This document shows positions 10,901-18,299 of a DNA stretch of 43,535 nucleotides, one piece after another. The stretch covers positions 204 through 43,738 of the forward strand of contig MEQX01000059.1 of the NCBI GenBank assembly GCA_001770415.1. The letters are read 5' to 3'. Numbering within the stretch: the first letter of the stretch is position 1; the number at the start of each line of letters is the position of its first letter. Made by a program: the position numbers and the translations under genes. The stretch comes from Betaproteobacteria bacterium RIFCSPLOWO2_02_FULL_63_19 (GTDB lineage Bacteria; Pseudomonadota; Gammaproteobacteria; Burkholderiales; SG8-39). A model generated the notes under the pieces. That model had not been told where the DNA came from. It saw nothing but the letters and a program-made list of their open reading frames with translations, and searched no databases.

Positions 10901-12010
10901 CAGAACGCACTGACCGCTTTGCCAGGTGCCGCCTTGCCAAAGTCGGGTCAGGCTCTCGAATTCGACGGCGTCGCCGAGGGGCGTTCCGGTAGCATGGCAT
11001 TCGATCAGGTCGACCATGTCCGGTGACCAGCCGGCCTGAGCGTACGCCAGCCGCAACGCGCGCAACTGGCCTTCGGATCCGGGCGACAGCAGATTTCCGT
11101 CGACGTCGTTCGACAGACCGACGCCGCGGATCAACGCGAGAATGCGGTCGCCGTCGCGCAGTGCGTCCTGCAAACGCTTCAGTGCGACGATGCCTGCGCC
11201 TTCGCCGACGACCAGGCCGTCGCCGCTGCGGTCGAACGGGGAGCAGCGCCCGCTGGGAGAAAGCGCGCGCAGCTGCGAAAAACCCATTTGCGTGTACAGC
11301 GAATCCGGGCGTGACAGGCCCCCGGCGAGCATCGCGCAGGCACGTTGCTCGAGCAGTTCGTCGCAGGCGAGTTTGACGGCGTACAGTGACGACGCGCATG
11401 CGGCGTCGAGGGCGTATGACCCGCCGCCCAGGCCAAGCGCGCTGGCGAGCAGGCTTGCGGGAAGTCCGGTTGAATAGCGGTTGAGCGCGTTCGATTCAAG
11501 CTTGCGGCGAGGTCCCGCGCGACCTGAAATCCGTTGTTCCAAGAGTGGCGCGAGCACTTCGTTGCATAGGGAAGACGAGCCTGCGGTCGGAAGCGCAATA
11601 TTGCCGATGATGACGCCGACTCTGCTCAGGTCCAGCGTGTCCGTGCGCGCTTGCGCGAACGCGGTCCGGCCTGCATGCGCCAGCAGGTGAAACGCGGGAT
11701 CGAGCGACGCGCCGAGTTCACGCGGCGAGCCCAGCGCCGAGGGATCAGCGGAAAATCCTTCGATGAAACAGCCGCGATCGGTGGAGACCGCGTCGGCGCT
11801 GCCGGGCACCGCGTTCCGGATCAAGTCCGGATCAAGCAGCCATCGTCCCGCCGGCACCGGGCCGCAGGTATCGCGGCCTTGCTCGACCAGTTTCCAGAAG
11901 TCCGCCAGTGCCGGAGCGCGGGGAAATATTCCTCCCATCCCAACAATGGCGATCGGCTCGGAAAACCGTGTATCGCCGCTCCGGGGCGGCGGGTTCGAAT
12001 CACGTATCAA
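4976..12010 (-). CDS. pfaC: PfaC-like PUFA synthase subunit with fused acyltransferase: KS-CLF-AT-DH-DH
   Basis: A 2344-residue multidomain enzyme. Domains in order: KS (about 18-460; Cys205 in DAACASS, His339, His379); chain-length-factor-like KS (about 484-945), where the catalytic Cys position is Asp689 while His823 and His860 are kept; an acyltransferase (about 1075-1410; Ser1167 in GYSLGES); then two FabA-type hot-dog dehydratase didomains (about 1606-1965 with His1862 and MPG 1869-1871, and about 2005-2340 with His2242 and VPG near 2249-2251). The dehydratases would place and isomerise cis double bonds. Shewanella PfaC is KS-CLF-DH-DH with the acyltransferase on separate PfaB; here the AT is built in, as in myxobacterial Pfa3. 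The C-terminal AGPAT of myxobacterial Pfa3 is absent. The start is TTG (12010), overlapping the pfaA stop by 11 nt. Confidence 0.92.
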   Translation of the reverse strand: MIRDSNPPPRSGDTRFSEPIAIVGMGGIFPRAPALADFWKLVEQGRDTCGPVPAGRWLLDPDLIRNAVPGSADAVSTDRGCFIEGFSADPSALGSPRELGASLDPAFHLLAHAGRTAFAQARTDTLDLSRVGVIIGNIALPTAGSSSLCNEVLAPLLEQRISGRAGPRRKLESNALNRYSTGLPASLLASALGLGGGSYALDAACASSLYAVKLACDELLEQRACAMLAGGLSRPDSLYTQMGFSQLRALSPSGRCSPFDRSGDGLVVGEGAGIVALKRLQDALRDGDRILALIRGVGLSNDVDGNLLSPGSEGQLRALRLAYAQAGWSPDMVDLIECHATGTPLGDAVEFESLTRLWQGGTWQSGQCVLSAVKSNIGHLLTAAGSAGLIKTVLAMQEGTLPPVANFENPAEKIRLDGSPFSILKRSRPWERRGVDVPRRAAINGFGFGGINAHLLIEEALPEQLGRSRTARKTHTAHCVKTPEPIAIVGMAVHVGRWPDLNAFRDRVFDAGPGDEPVQRAEWRGLSCEEIGAVWGDGGPAPQGVLRGYYLDELSVPIDRFHVPPRELAEMLPQQLLMLDVAKAALDDAGGPVLASSRSGVFIGLGLDLRTTDFHFRWAVKQRADKWAREAGLDAGDAGAKQWITHLREGAGPALTADRTLGALGGIVASRVAREFHVGGPSHTVCSEDTSGLRAVEVAARALRRGELDVALAGAVDLNGDLRTLLASDAVRPYSRAGSARPFDADADGAVPGEGAACIVLKRLADAQRDGDRIYALIRGVGAAQASGGSANMSEPTAYEQALARAYSDAGVAPSGVQFVESHGSGSPEEDAAEARALTAFFGRGSNACNVGSVKADVGHTGAASGLVSLVKASLCLYHEVIPGLRNFRSPRGELDHASGVPGVRVPRVARHWLRNRAEGPRRAAVSSMGVKGDCMHIVLDAWEATPLFDAAETGRNASPLPSVRPIRSPEALFTISAQSQQALRAAMNKLEQLACAAADAPVQQIAQQWWKSHRDAAPGPHRVALLARDVSQLVRLTRQAASANANTDALAASGNAEDRERMLTRKAPASGHPGRIAFVFPGSGNQFEDMGLELAHQWPEILRVQDVENARLASQYCADQFWNGPLAANVLADHRTLILGQVAFGTMVADLATRFGIRPTAAVGYSLGESTALFAMRAWRQRDEMLDRLGRSSLFAHDLAGKPEVLRRLWKLPEGRNVEWITGMVDRSAETVRAAIGRKKRVYLLIVNTADECVIGGDRTAVDEVVAAIGCHWFPLQGVSTVHCNLARPVRKAYRQLHCFDTKPPADLEFYSCAWGRAYIPDRDSAADAIEAQALDTIDFPRVIRAAYAAGVRTFVEIGPGNTCSRMIGKILKDLPHFARSLAVPGQPPVTHFLRTIGQLFAENVPVDLDILYGGEDAARAGTAAAGRRVAVSITGAPISVPPLPRGDRARGFAAPMTPERADTKRSRTPAHPSSDRVPADEHAVLQAAESAERATLDAHEAYLRFSEGLAETLAHAVAAQVALLDRAARAGVAISDEDASRQEITRTPAVEALSPPGLPATSTGALAPTNGVPRSLDRAACLAFGRGLVAGVLGPRYAAADAFPTRVRLPDEPLMLVDRVLQIDGEPLSLAHGRIVTEHDITPGAWYLDCGRIPTCIAVEAGQADLLLAGFLGIDFQTRGEAMYRLLDAKVCFHRSLPGADKVVRYDIRIERFFRQGDAWLFKFAFEASVDGEPLLTMTDGCAGFFSRAELEGGKGIVHTALDLKPVAGKRPADWKPLVEIGVERYDEEQLDALRGGDLAACFGDSFAGLPLAAAVTLPAGRMNLVHRIAHLDPAGGRFGLGIVRGEADIHPQDWFLTCHFVDDRVMPGTLMFECCLHTLRVFLLRLGWVAEQGQVAIEPVPGVASQLKCRGQVLDTTKQVAYVISIKEIGYRPEPYVIADALMYADGKPIVEITGMSLRYAGVTRETLRSLWAARKRSEKKPALFDSERILAFAVGKPSDAFGERYRIFDRDRVIARLPGPPYQFLDRITEIRAEPWTVVPGGEIEAQYDVPEDAWYFAANRQGDMPFAVVLEIALQPCGWLAAYMGSALTSDVDLSFRNLGGSATQFAPVFPGSGTLSTRVKLTRASSSAGMIIQFFDYEVRAGSRLVYRGDTYFGFFPKIALAKQEGLKDARRYQPTAQESSRSRRIAFPQTAPFPGDRLRLLDRIECWIPDGGPKALGYIRAMRRVDPGEWFFSAHFFQDPVVPGSLGLEAFLQLLKFISVERWGSPPGVRHEAVAMHERHEWTYRGQVIPADAEVAVEAEVTEVDDERLTIRADGFLSVDGRVIYAMQDFTLRQRRR

Positions 12011-15000
12011 GCTTCAGCCGGTTCAAGCGGAAGGCGTCGCGCAAACCCTCGTCGACGACAAATTCGCAACCTTCCGCAGACGCAAGCAGATTTCCCTGGT
12101 GGTCCAGAAACTGGATGGTTGCCACGGCGATCGCGCTGATACCCAGCGCGACCCCAATCACCGCGCGACAGCCGCCTTTCGGAAATGCGCCGACGAACTG
12201 GCGGTAACGCGCCAGTGCACTGGGCAGCGAGGGACCGCCTCGGTGCGCGGCGCTCCAGAGGATCATCATCTGGAATGCGCTGTCCAGCGCGAGCGGGTCG
12301 GAGATCCAGGTGCCGCGCAGCGGATTTCTCATCCACTTGATCGGCGCGGAAGCCGCCTTGATCAGCGCTGCGACGCCGCGTTCGGCGCACGCTTCGACGC
12401 GCTCGATGCCCTGCAGCGCAACACCGTGGAACAGCACTCCGAGCGCGTACGCGTCGGGAATGGCTTCGCCGGAGATATTCACCACTTCAGCCGCAGGCGC
12501 GGCCGGGAGAGTCTCTTCGGCAAGCAGTACGTCGGCCCGCGCGTGAAGAACTTCTCGATTCCCCGCGTGGCTGACCATGGACACCGACAGAACGCTCAGG
12601 TTGTCATGCGGCTTTGCGGGACCGACGAGCAGGCTCACGTTGATGGACTCGTCGGCTTCGAGTACGACTCCCTTCAACACCTTGAAATCGTTCAGACCAT
12701 GGAACTTCATGCCCGGATTGCCGTGCATCGCGGCTTGCGCGAGCCATTCGACCATCAGCGCTGCGGGCAGCACGGCTCGCCCGTTGAAGACGTGGGATTC
12801 AAGGCACGGCAATGCCTTGACGCTGATTTCGCGCTCGAACGCGATACTGGTTTGTGCAAGCTCGCGCGGCGCGGGCTCGCTCGAGCGCTGCGGCCGTGGC
12901 GCGGCGGCGAGGGCCAGGACTTCGACCTCGTCGCTGACTGCGGCGCAGATTTCGTTGACGAGAAATGCCGCGCCGGCAGCCGGTTCGATCAGTCCGACTC
13001 CTTCCTGTTCGAATAGTTTGCGCAGGCCCGGTGTCACCATGCCACCGTTCCACGGGCCCCAGTTGATCGACACGACGCGGCACTCAGGTCGTCGACGGGC
13101 CTCCTGCTGTGCGAGCTTGTTGAGCACTTCGTTTGCAGCCGCATAATCCACCTGGCCGATGCGCCCGTAGCGGCCCGTGTACGACGAGAACAGCGCTATC
13201 ACGCCAAGCTCTTCGGTTGCCAGCGCGCGCAGCAGATTCCGCAGGCCGGTCACTTTCGTGTGATAGACCAAGTCGAACTGCTCGTCGCTCTTGTCCTCGA
13301 TACGGCGGTCGGCGAGCACGCCGGCGCCGTGAACCAGGCCGCGAATCGCGCCATAGCGCTGGCGAACGTCGCTCAGTACTCGTGCCACGGCATCGGCGTC
13401 GCGGACGTCGACCGCGTAATAGATGGCCCGCGCCCCGGCTGCCTCGATGTCCCCGATCCGTGCGCGAATTTCGCGCTGGGCGAGTATCTGCCGACATTTC
13501 GGTTCCACCGCGGCGGGTGACGTGCCGACCGGCAGTTGCGCGAATAGCGCTCGCTTGATTTCCGCTTCCGTATTCAGACCCTGCAGCCAACCGGGTTCAT
13601 TTTCGGCAAGCGCGCTTCGGCCCAGCAACACCAGCGTGCAGCGGAATTTGCGGGCGAGGGCGAGAGCGCAATCGCCGGTGATCCCGCGCGCACCACCCGA
13701 GACGACGACAACGTCACCTTGGTTCCATGGCATGCGCATGCCGGCAGTCGCGGTCATCGGTGCAGCTTCGATTTCCAGCGTGACGCGCGCGTGCCCGGAC
13801 AGTCCGACTTCGGCGGGGCCGTCGCCAAACATTTCATCGACGATCTGCGCCGCCGCGTCTTCGATTTGCAGTGATCCCGGATCCAGATCGATCGCCTTGC
13901 AGTGAACTTCCGGCCATTCGCGGCGCGCCGTCTTCAGCATTCCGGCGAGTCCGCCGCCGATCGGATCGGCTTTGCCACTCATGGCGCCAAAGCCGAATGC
14001 ACCGTCGAGCCGCGAAACCGTGACGAGCATCGCCGTCCCTGCGCTGCCTGCGCGTCGCAGCGCAGGTCCCGCCTCACGGATCAGACTGAACGCGCGGCTC
14101 AGGAATTCATCGTCGCTTCCGGCAGAAGGTGTCAGGATGACCAGCGCAGCGGGTGCCTCGGCTCCCGCGGTGGAATCATGCTTGACGGATCCGTCGTCGA
14201 GCTTGCGGCTCAACACGTTCAGGCGCAGCGCGAGCAGACGTTCGGCGACGCTGCGGCAGAGGTCCGAGCCGTCGTCTGTCAGCCAGATGGTTGCGCCCGG
14301 CGGGAGGACGAAAGTTTTTCGGGGCTCGCCCTGGGCCATCTTCGCAGGGCGAACGACCTGCCGTATCACTTGAAGTTCTTTGGGCTGCGATTCGGCCACG
14401 TCGGCCGGTGTGCGGGAATCGGACGTTGCTGCCGGCGTACCGGGCGAGCCGGCGAGAAAATCGACGATCTGGCGCAAGGTTTGCAACGTACCCAGATGCT
14501 CGGGTCGGATTTCCGGCGAATCGGGAAGCTGGACCCGCAGCGCGGCCATGATCTCGACGCGTTTGATGGAATCGATGCCGAGGTCGGAGTCCAGCCCCAT
14601 ATCCAGATTGAGCATCTCGACCGGATAGCCGGTCTTGTCCGCGATCACTTCGAGCAGGGTCGATTCGACGTGCTTCGCGTGTGAGCGATGCTCCTCGGTC
14701 GCGATGCCGCCGGTGGAAGCTTCTGCGTGACTGGCGGCAGGTGTACCACTTGCGTCTCCGGCAAGGAAGTTGACGACGTCATCGAGCGTGTGCATCGAAC
14801 CGAGATGTTCCGGTTTGATCTCCGGTGCCTCGGGAAGGCGGGCGCGCAGCGCCGCCATGATTTCGACGCGCTTGATCGAATCGATGCCGAGATCCGCATC
14901 CATGCCCATGCCGGCGTCGAGCATATCGACCGGGTAACCGGTTTTTTCGGAGACCACCTCGAGCACGGTGCGCTGATGCAGCGAGCGCCGGATCGCGACG

Positions 15001-18000
15001 GCCGGCCGCGTCGCAGCCGGTGCGGGTGGGGTCTCCTGGTGCTCGCTCGGCGGCGCAAGCTGGCGCGCCGCGGCCAACGCTTCACCGCGATTTTCCCGAA
15101 CCGATTCCGCGGGCGGCGCTGCCGGCGGATGTGCGCCCGGAGCGCCGCCGGGCAGACCGAGCAGCGCATGGATCGTCCGGCGCGCGGATTCCTGGCCTTC
15201 GAGAAACTGCTTGTGAAGCTGCGCTGTCTGCTCCTGGAGCCGCTGCAGCGCGAGTATGCCTCGCTGCGTCGCGTGATAGGCGGACCTAAGGTCGCTATTC
15301 GAAACATCGGCTGGCACGGATCCGAACCCCGGGGTTCCCTCCGGGTTCCTGGTTCCCGACGGTGAAAACGACGCGGAAGCACGGACAGCGGGCGGGTCCG
15401 CAGGCGCGCGCGTGAGCGGCGCAGGCGCGCGCGCCGAAGGCGGCCGCGTCGCATGGGGCAGACGATGGTTTGCGCCCGAGAGCGGGACCGTGAACACCGC
15501 CTTGGTCGAACTCGCCTCGGCGGTCGCGGGACGATACTCCCAGCGCGTCAGATCGACGTCGTGGCCCAGCGAAGCGAGCCGGCCGAGGGCCAGCGCGAGA
15601 TCGAAAATGCCTGAACGAGTGCCCCGCGAAGAATCGAGCGGGACGGTTTCCACGTCACCGCCGGGAAGGATGGACTGCACGAGATCGCTGAGCACGTGGC
15701 CAGGCCCGATTTCGACGAAGGTGCGTACCCCATCCGCACGCATGGTCTGAATCTGCTGCATGAAGTTGACCGGCCGGACGATCTGATTGGCAAGCAGCGT
15801 GAGCACATCGGCCGTCGCGCTCGGATACTCGCCGCCGGTGGAATTCGCATACACCGGCATTGTTCCCTTGCTGAACGTAACCATTTCGAGTGCTTCAGCG
15901 AACGGTTTGCGCGCGTCGGCAACGAATGCGCTGTGGAACGCAGCCGACACCTGCAACACCCGTGCCCGGATGGAGCGTTTGGTCAGTTCGCGTGCGACGC
16001 GTTTGATTTGCTCGACCGGACCCGCAAGGACCGTCTGCTTCGGCGAATTTCGATTCGCGACCACCAGATCGCTTTTCGCCTCACGCAGGAATCCCAGAAC
16101 CGCTTCCTCGTCCGCCTGGACCGCCAGCATCGCTCCGCGATCGCCCTCGCCGATCCTGTTCGCCATCAGCTGGCCGCGAATATTGGACAGTTGATGCAAC
16201 GCTTCGGGCGTGATGCGTCCTGCGCCGCAAAGCGCAAGCAGTTCGCCGTAACTGTGACCGCAGGCAGCCTGCGCCGTTACGCCGAAGTAATTCAGTATCT
16301 TGAACGCGCCCATGCTCACCGCGCCGAGCGCAGGCTGGGCGATCTCGGTCGCCTTGAGCGCTTCTTCCTGCGCAAGCCGATCGTCCTCGGCGAACACCGG
16401 GTGTGGATAGATGTAATCGCTGAGCCGCTGCATCCCGGCGCGTGCAGGGTCCCTCGCGAAGATCGTATCGGCTTCGGTCAGGGCGTCGATCATGCCGGGA
16501 AACTGGCACGCGAGGTCGCGCAGCATCCCGACGTATTGGGACCCTTGGCCCGGGAACAGCGCGCCAAGCTTGCCGATTACCTTGCCGGAGCCGAACGCGA
16601 TCCCCGACGGCGTCGTCCAACTGGGCTTTGCCGGATTCTTCTGCAGCATTTTCAGCGCTGCTTCCTTGAGGCTTTCACGATCGGATTGCGGGCTGGCGAC
16701 CATGAGCAGCCTGTATTCGGCAGCACTTTGAAAACGCAGACGCGACTCATGCGCGACACGCCTGAAGTCGAGCCAGGAGCAATCCGTTTCGTGCGCCGCC
16801 AGCTGCGCCTTCAGATCGTCGAGGCGCCCGCTGCTGAACGCAACGATCTCGACGTCCGCGTCCCAATCCACCGAGTGCTTGGCGCTTGCGTGCTCTTCCA
16901 GCACACAATGAAAATTCGTGCCGCCGAATCCGAGCGCACTCACGCCGGCGCGGCGCGGATGGAGCGCGCCGGGCAGCCACGGCCGCTTGCGGGTGTTGAT
17001 GTAGAACGGGGAACGCTTCAGCGCGACGCCTTCCAGCGGTTGATCGACCTTGATCGTGGGCGGGAGGACTTTATGATGCAGTGCCATCGCGGCCTTGATC
17101 AGGCCGGCGACTCCCGCGGCCGCCTTGGTGTGTCCGATTTGCGACTTCACCGAACCGAGTGCGCACCAGGTTCCCTCGGATCGTGCTGCCTGAAAGACTT
17201 CGGTCAACCCGGACAGCTCGGTGGCATCGCCCACCTTGGTGCCGGTACCGTGCGCTTCGACCAGCTCGAGCGTTTCCGGGGTTACGCCGGCGGCCTCGTA
17301 GGCGCGCCGCAATGCGAGCTTCTGCCCTCCGGCACGAGGCTCATAAATCGCGTTGCCACGGCCGTCGCTGGAAGATCCGAGTCCTTTGATCACCGCGTAG
17401 ATGCGGTCGCCGTCGCGTTCGGCATCCGCAAGGCGCTTCAGCACCAGCATACCGAGCCCTTCACCCAGAACCGTTCCGTCGCAGTTGCGGTCGAACGGCC
17501 GTGCGCTGCCGGTGGGCGAGAGCGCGGGGGTCTTGCTGAAGCACATGTACATGAAGATGTCGTTGAAGGTGTCCACGCCACCGGTGATCACCATGTCCGA
17601 GAGGCCTGCCGACAGTTCCAGGCCCGCAAGATGAACCGCCGCCAGCGAACTCGCGCAGGCCGCGTCCACGACGCAATTGGTTCCACCCAGATCGAGGCGG
17701 TTGGCGATGCGGCCGGCGGCAACATTGCCGAGCAGACCGGGAAACGAATTTTCCTGCCAGCTGACGTAGGAATCCGAAATCCGCTGCACCACGTCTTCGG
17801 CGACGTCGGCCTCGACCCCGGCTTCCTTCAGCGCCTTGCGCCAGCGCGGATGGCCGAGTCGCGCACCGAGCGGGATGACGAGTTCGAGTGCGCCTGTCAC
17901 ACCGAGAATGACGCTGGTACGTTCGCGGTCGAACACTCGGCCCTGGGCGTTGCCTGCCGCATAGCCGGCGTCTGCCAGAGCGCGTTGCGCCCCGACGAGA

Positions 18001-18299
18001 CCGAGAAGCTGCGTCGTGTCGGTGGCCTCGATGTCCTTCGGCGCGATGCCGAATTCCATCGGATTGAAATCGACCGGGGAAAGAAAGCCGCCGCGCTGCG
18101 CGTAGGTGCGATCCGGTGCCTTCGGGTTCGCATCGAAATAGTCGGCCGCGTTCCAGTGTGTACCGAGCGGTATCGGCGTGATGGCGTCGACACCGTTCTT
18201 GATGTTTGCCCAATAGGCCTGTAGGTCGTCTGCCTTCGGAAACAGACAACTCATGCCGACGATGGCCAAGGGACTACGCGGGTTGCGGTCTTTACTCAT
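12000..18299 (-). CDS. pfaA: PfaA-like PUFA synthase subunit: KS-AT-ACP-ACP-KR-DH
   Basis: A 2099-residue iterative type I synthase. Domains in order: ketosynthase (about 8-465; Cys215 in DAACASS, His350 in HGTGT, His390 in QIGH); malonyl/acyl transferase (about 575-900; Ser683 in GHSYGE); a Pro/Ala linker and a helical stretch (about 1000-1045); two acyl carrier proteins with LGIDSIKR (phosphopantetheine Ser1141 and Ser1244); ketoreductase (GGARGITG from 1535, Ser1706, Tyr1719, Asn1723); and a C-terminal polyketide-type dehydratase (His1836, Gly1840, Pro1845 as HxxxGxxxxP; Asp2006 and Gln2010 as DxxxQ). Shewanella-type PfaA usually has four to six ACPs; two is low. ATG at 18299 overlaps the pfaD stop (ATGA). 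A phosphopantetheinyl transferase (PfaE) is needed and is not in the window. Confidence 0.94.
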   Translation of the reverse strand: MSKDRNPRSPLAIVGMSCLFPKADDLQAYWANIKNGVDAITPIPLGTHWNAADYFDANPKAPDRTYAQRGGFLSPVDFNPMEFGIAPKDIEATDTTQLLGLVGAQRALADAGYAAGNAQGRVFDRERTSVILGVTGALELVIPLGARLGHPRWRKALKEAGVEADVAEDVVQRISDSYVSWQENSFPGLLGNVAAGRIANRLDLGGTNCVVDAACASSLAAVHLAGLELSAGLSDMVITGGVDTFNDIFMYMCFSKTPALSPTGSARPFDRNCDGTVLGEGLGMLVLKRLADAERDGDRIYAVIKGLGSSSDGRGNAIYEPRAGGQKLALRRAYEAAGVTPETLELVEAHGTGTKVGDATELSGLTEVFQAARSEGTWCALGSVKSQIGHTKAAAGVAGLIKAAMALHHKVLPPTIKVDQPLEGVALKRSPFYINTRKRPWLPGALHPRRAGVSALGFGGTNFHCVLEEHASAKHSVDWDADVEIVAFSSGRLDDLKAQLAAHETDCSWLDFRRVAHESRLRFQSAAEYRLLMVASPQSDRESLKEAALKMLQKNPAKPSWTTPSGIAFGSGKVIGKLGALFPGQGSQYVGMLRDLACQFPGMIDALTEADTIFARDPARAGMQRLSDYIYPHPVFAEDDRLAQEEALKATEIAQPALGAVSMGAFKILNYFGVTAQAACGHSYGELLALCGAGRITPEALHQLSNIRGQLMANRIGEGDRGAMLAVQADEEAVLGFLREAKSDLVVANRNSPKQTVLAGPVEQIKRVARELTKRSIRARVLQVSAAFHSAFVADARKPFAEALEMVTFSKGTMPVYANSTGGEYPSATADVLTLLANQIVRPVNFMQQIQTMRADGVRTFVEIGPGHVLSDLVQSILPGGDVETVPLDSSRGTRSGIFDLALALGRLASLGHDVDLTRWEYRPATAEASSTKAVFTVPLSGANHRLPHATRPPSARAPAPLTRAPADPPAVRASASFSPSGTRNPEGTPGFGSVPADVSNSDLRSAYHATQRGILALQRLQEQTAQLHKQFLEGQESARRTIHALLGLPGGAPGAHPPAAPPAESVRENRGEALAAARQLAPPSEHQETPPAPAATRPAVAIRRSLHQRTVLEVVSEKTGYPVDMLDAGMGMDADLGIDSIKRVEIMAALRARLPEAPEIKPEHLGSMHTLDDVVNFLAGDASGTPAASHAEASTGGIATEEHRSHAKHVESTLLEVIADKTGYPVEMLNLDMGLDSDLGIDSIKRVEIMAALRVQLPDSPEIRPEHLGTLQTLRQIVDFLAGSPGTPAATSDSRTPADVAESQPKELQVIRQVVRPAKMAQGEPRKTFVLPPGATIWLTDDGSDLCRSVAERLLALRLNVLSRKLDDGSVKHDSTAGAEAPAALVILTPSAGSDDEFLSRAFSLIREAGPALRRAGSAGTAMLVTVSRLDGAFGFGAMSGKADPIGGGLAGMLKTARREWPEVHCKAIDLDPGSLQIEDAAAQIVDEMFGDGPAEVGLSGHARVTLEIEAAPMTATAGMRMPWNQGDVVVVSGGARGITGDCALALARKFRCTLVLLGRSALAENEPGWLQGLNTEAEIKRALFAQLPVGTSPAAVEPKCRQILAQREIRARIGDIEAAGARAIYYAVDVRDADAVARVLSDVRQRYGAIRGLVHGAGVLADRRIEDKSDEQFDLVYHTKVTGLRNLLRALATEELGVIALFSSYTGRYGRIGQVDYAAANEVLNKLAQQEARRRPECRVVSINWGPWNGGMVTPGLRKLFEQEGVGLIEPAAGAAFLVNEICAAVSDEVEVLALAAAPRPQRSSEPAPRELAQTSIAFEREISVKALPCLESHVFNGRAVLPAALMVEWLAQAAMHGNPGMKFHGLNDFKVLKGVVLEADESINVSLLVGPAKPHDNLSVLSVSMVSHAGNREVLHARADVLLAEETLPAAPAAEVVNISGEAIPDAYALGVLFHGVALQGIERVEACAERGVAALIKAASAPIKWMRNPLRGTWISDPLALDSAFQMMILWSAAHRGGPSLPSALARYRQFVGAFPKGGCRAVIGVALGISAIAVATIQFLDHQGNLLASAEGCEFVVDEGLRDAFRLNRLKLDT

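Noticed and set aside
9542..11026. 494-codon open frame antisense to pfaC
   Set aside because: It lies wholly opposite the KS and CLF domains and is Arg/Ala-rich without recognisable motifs.
15696..18224. 842-codon open frame antisense to pfaA
   Set aside because: High-GC coding DNA often leaves a long open antisense frame. This one has no family signature, while the opposite strand shows complete KS and AT motifs.
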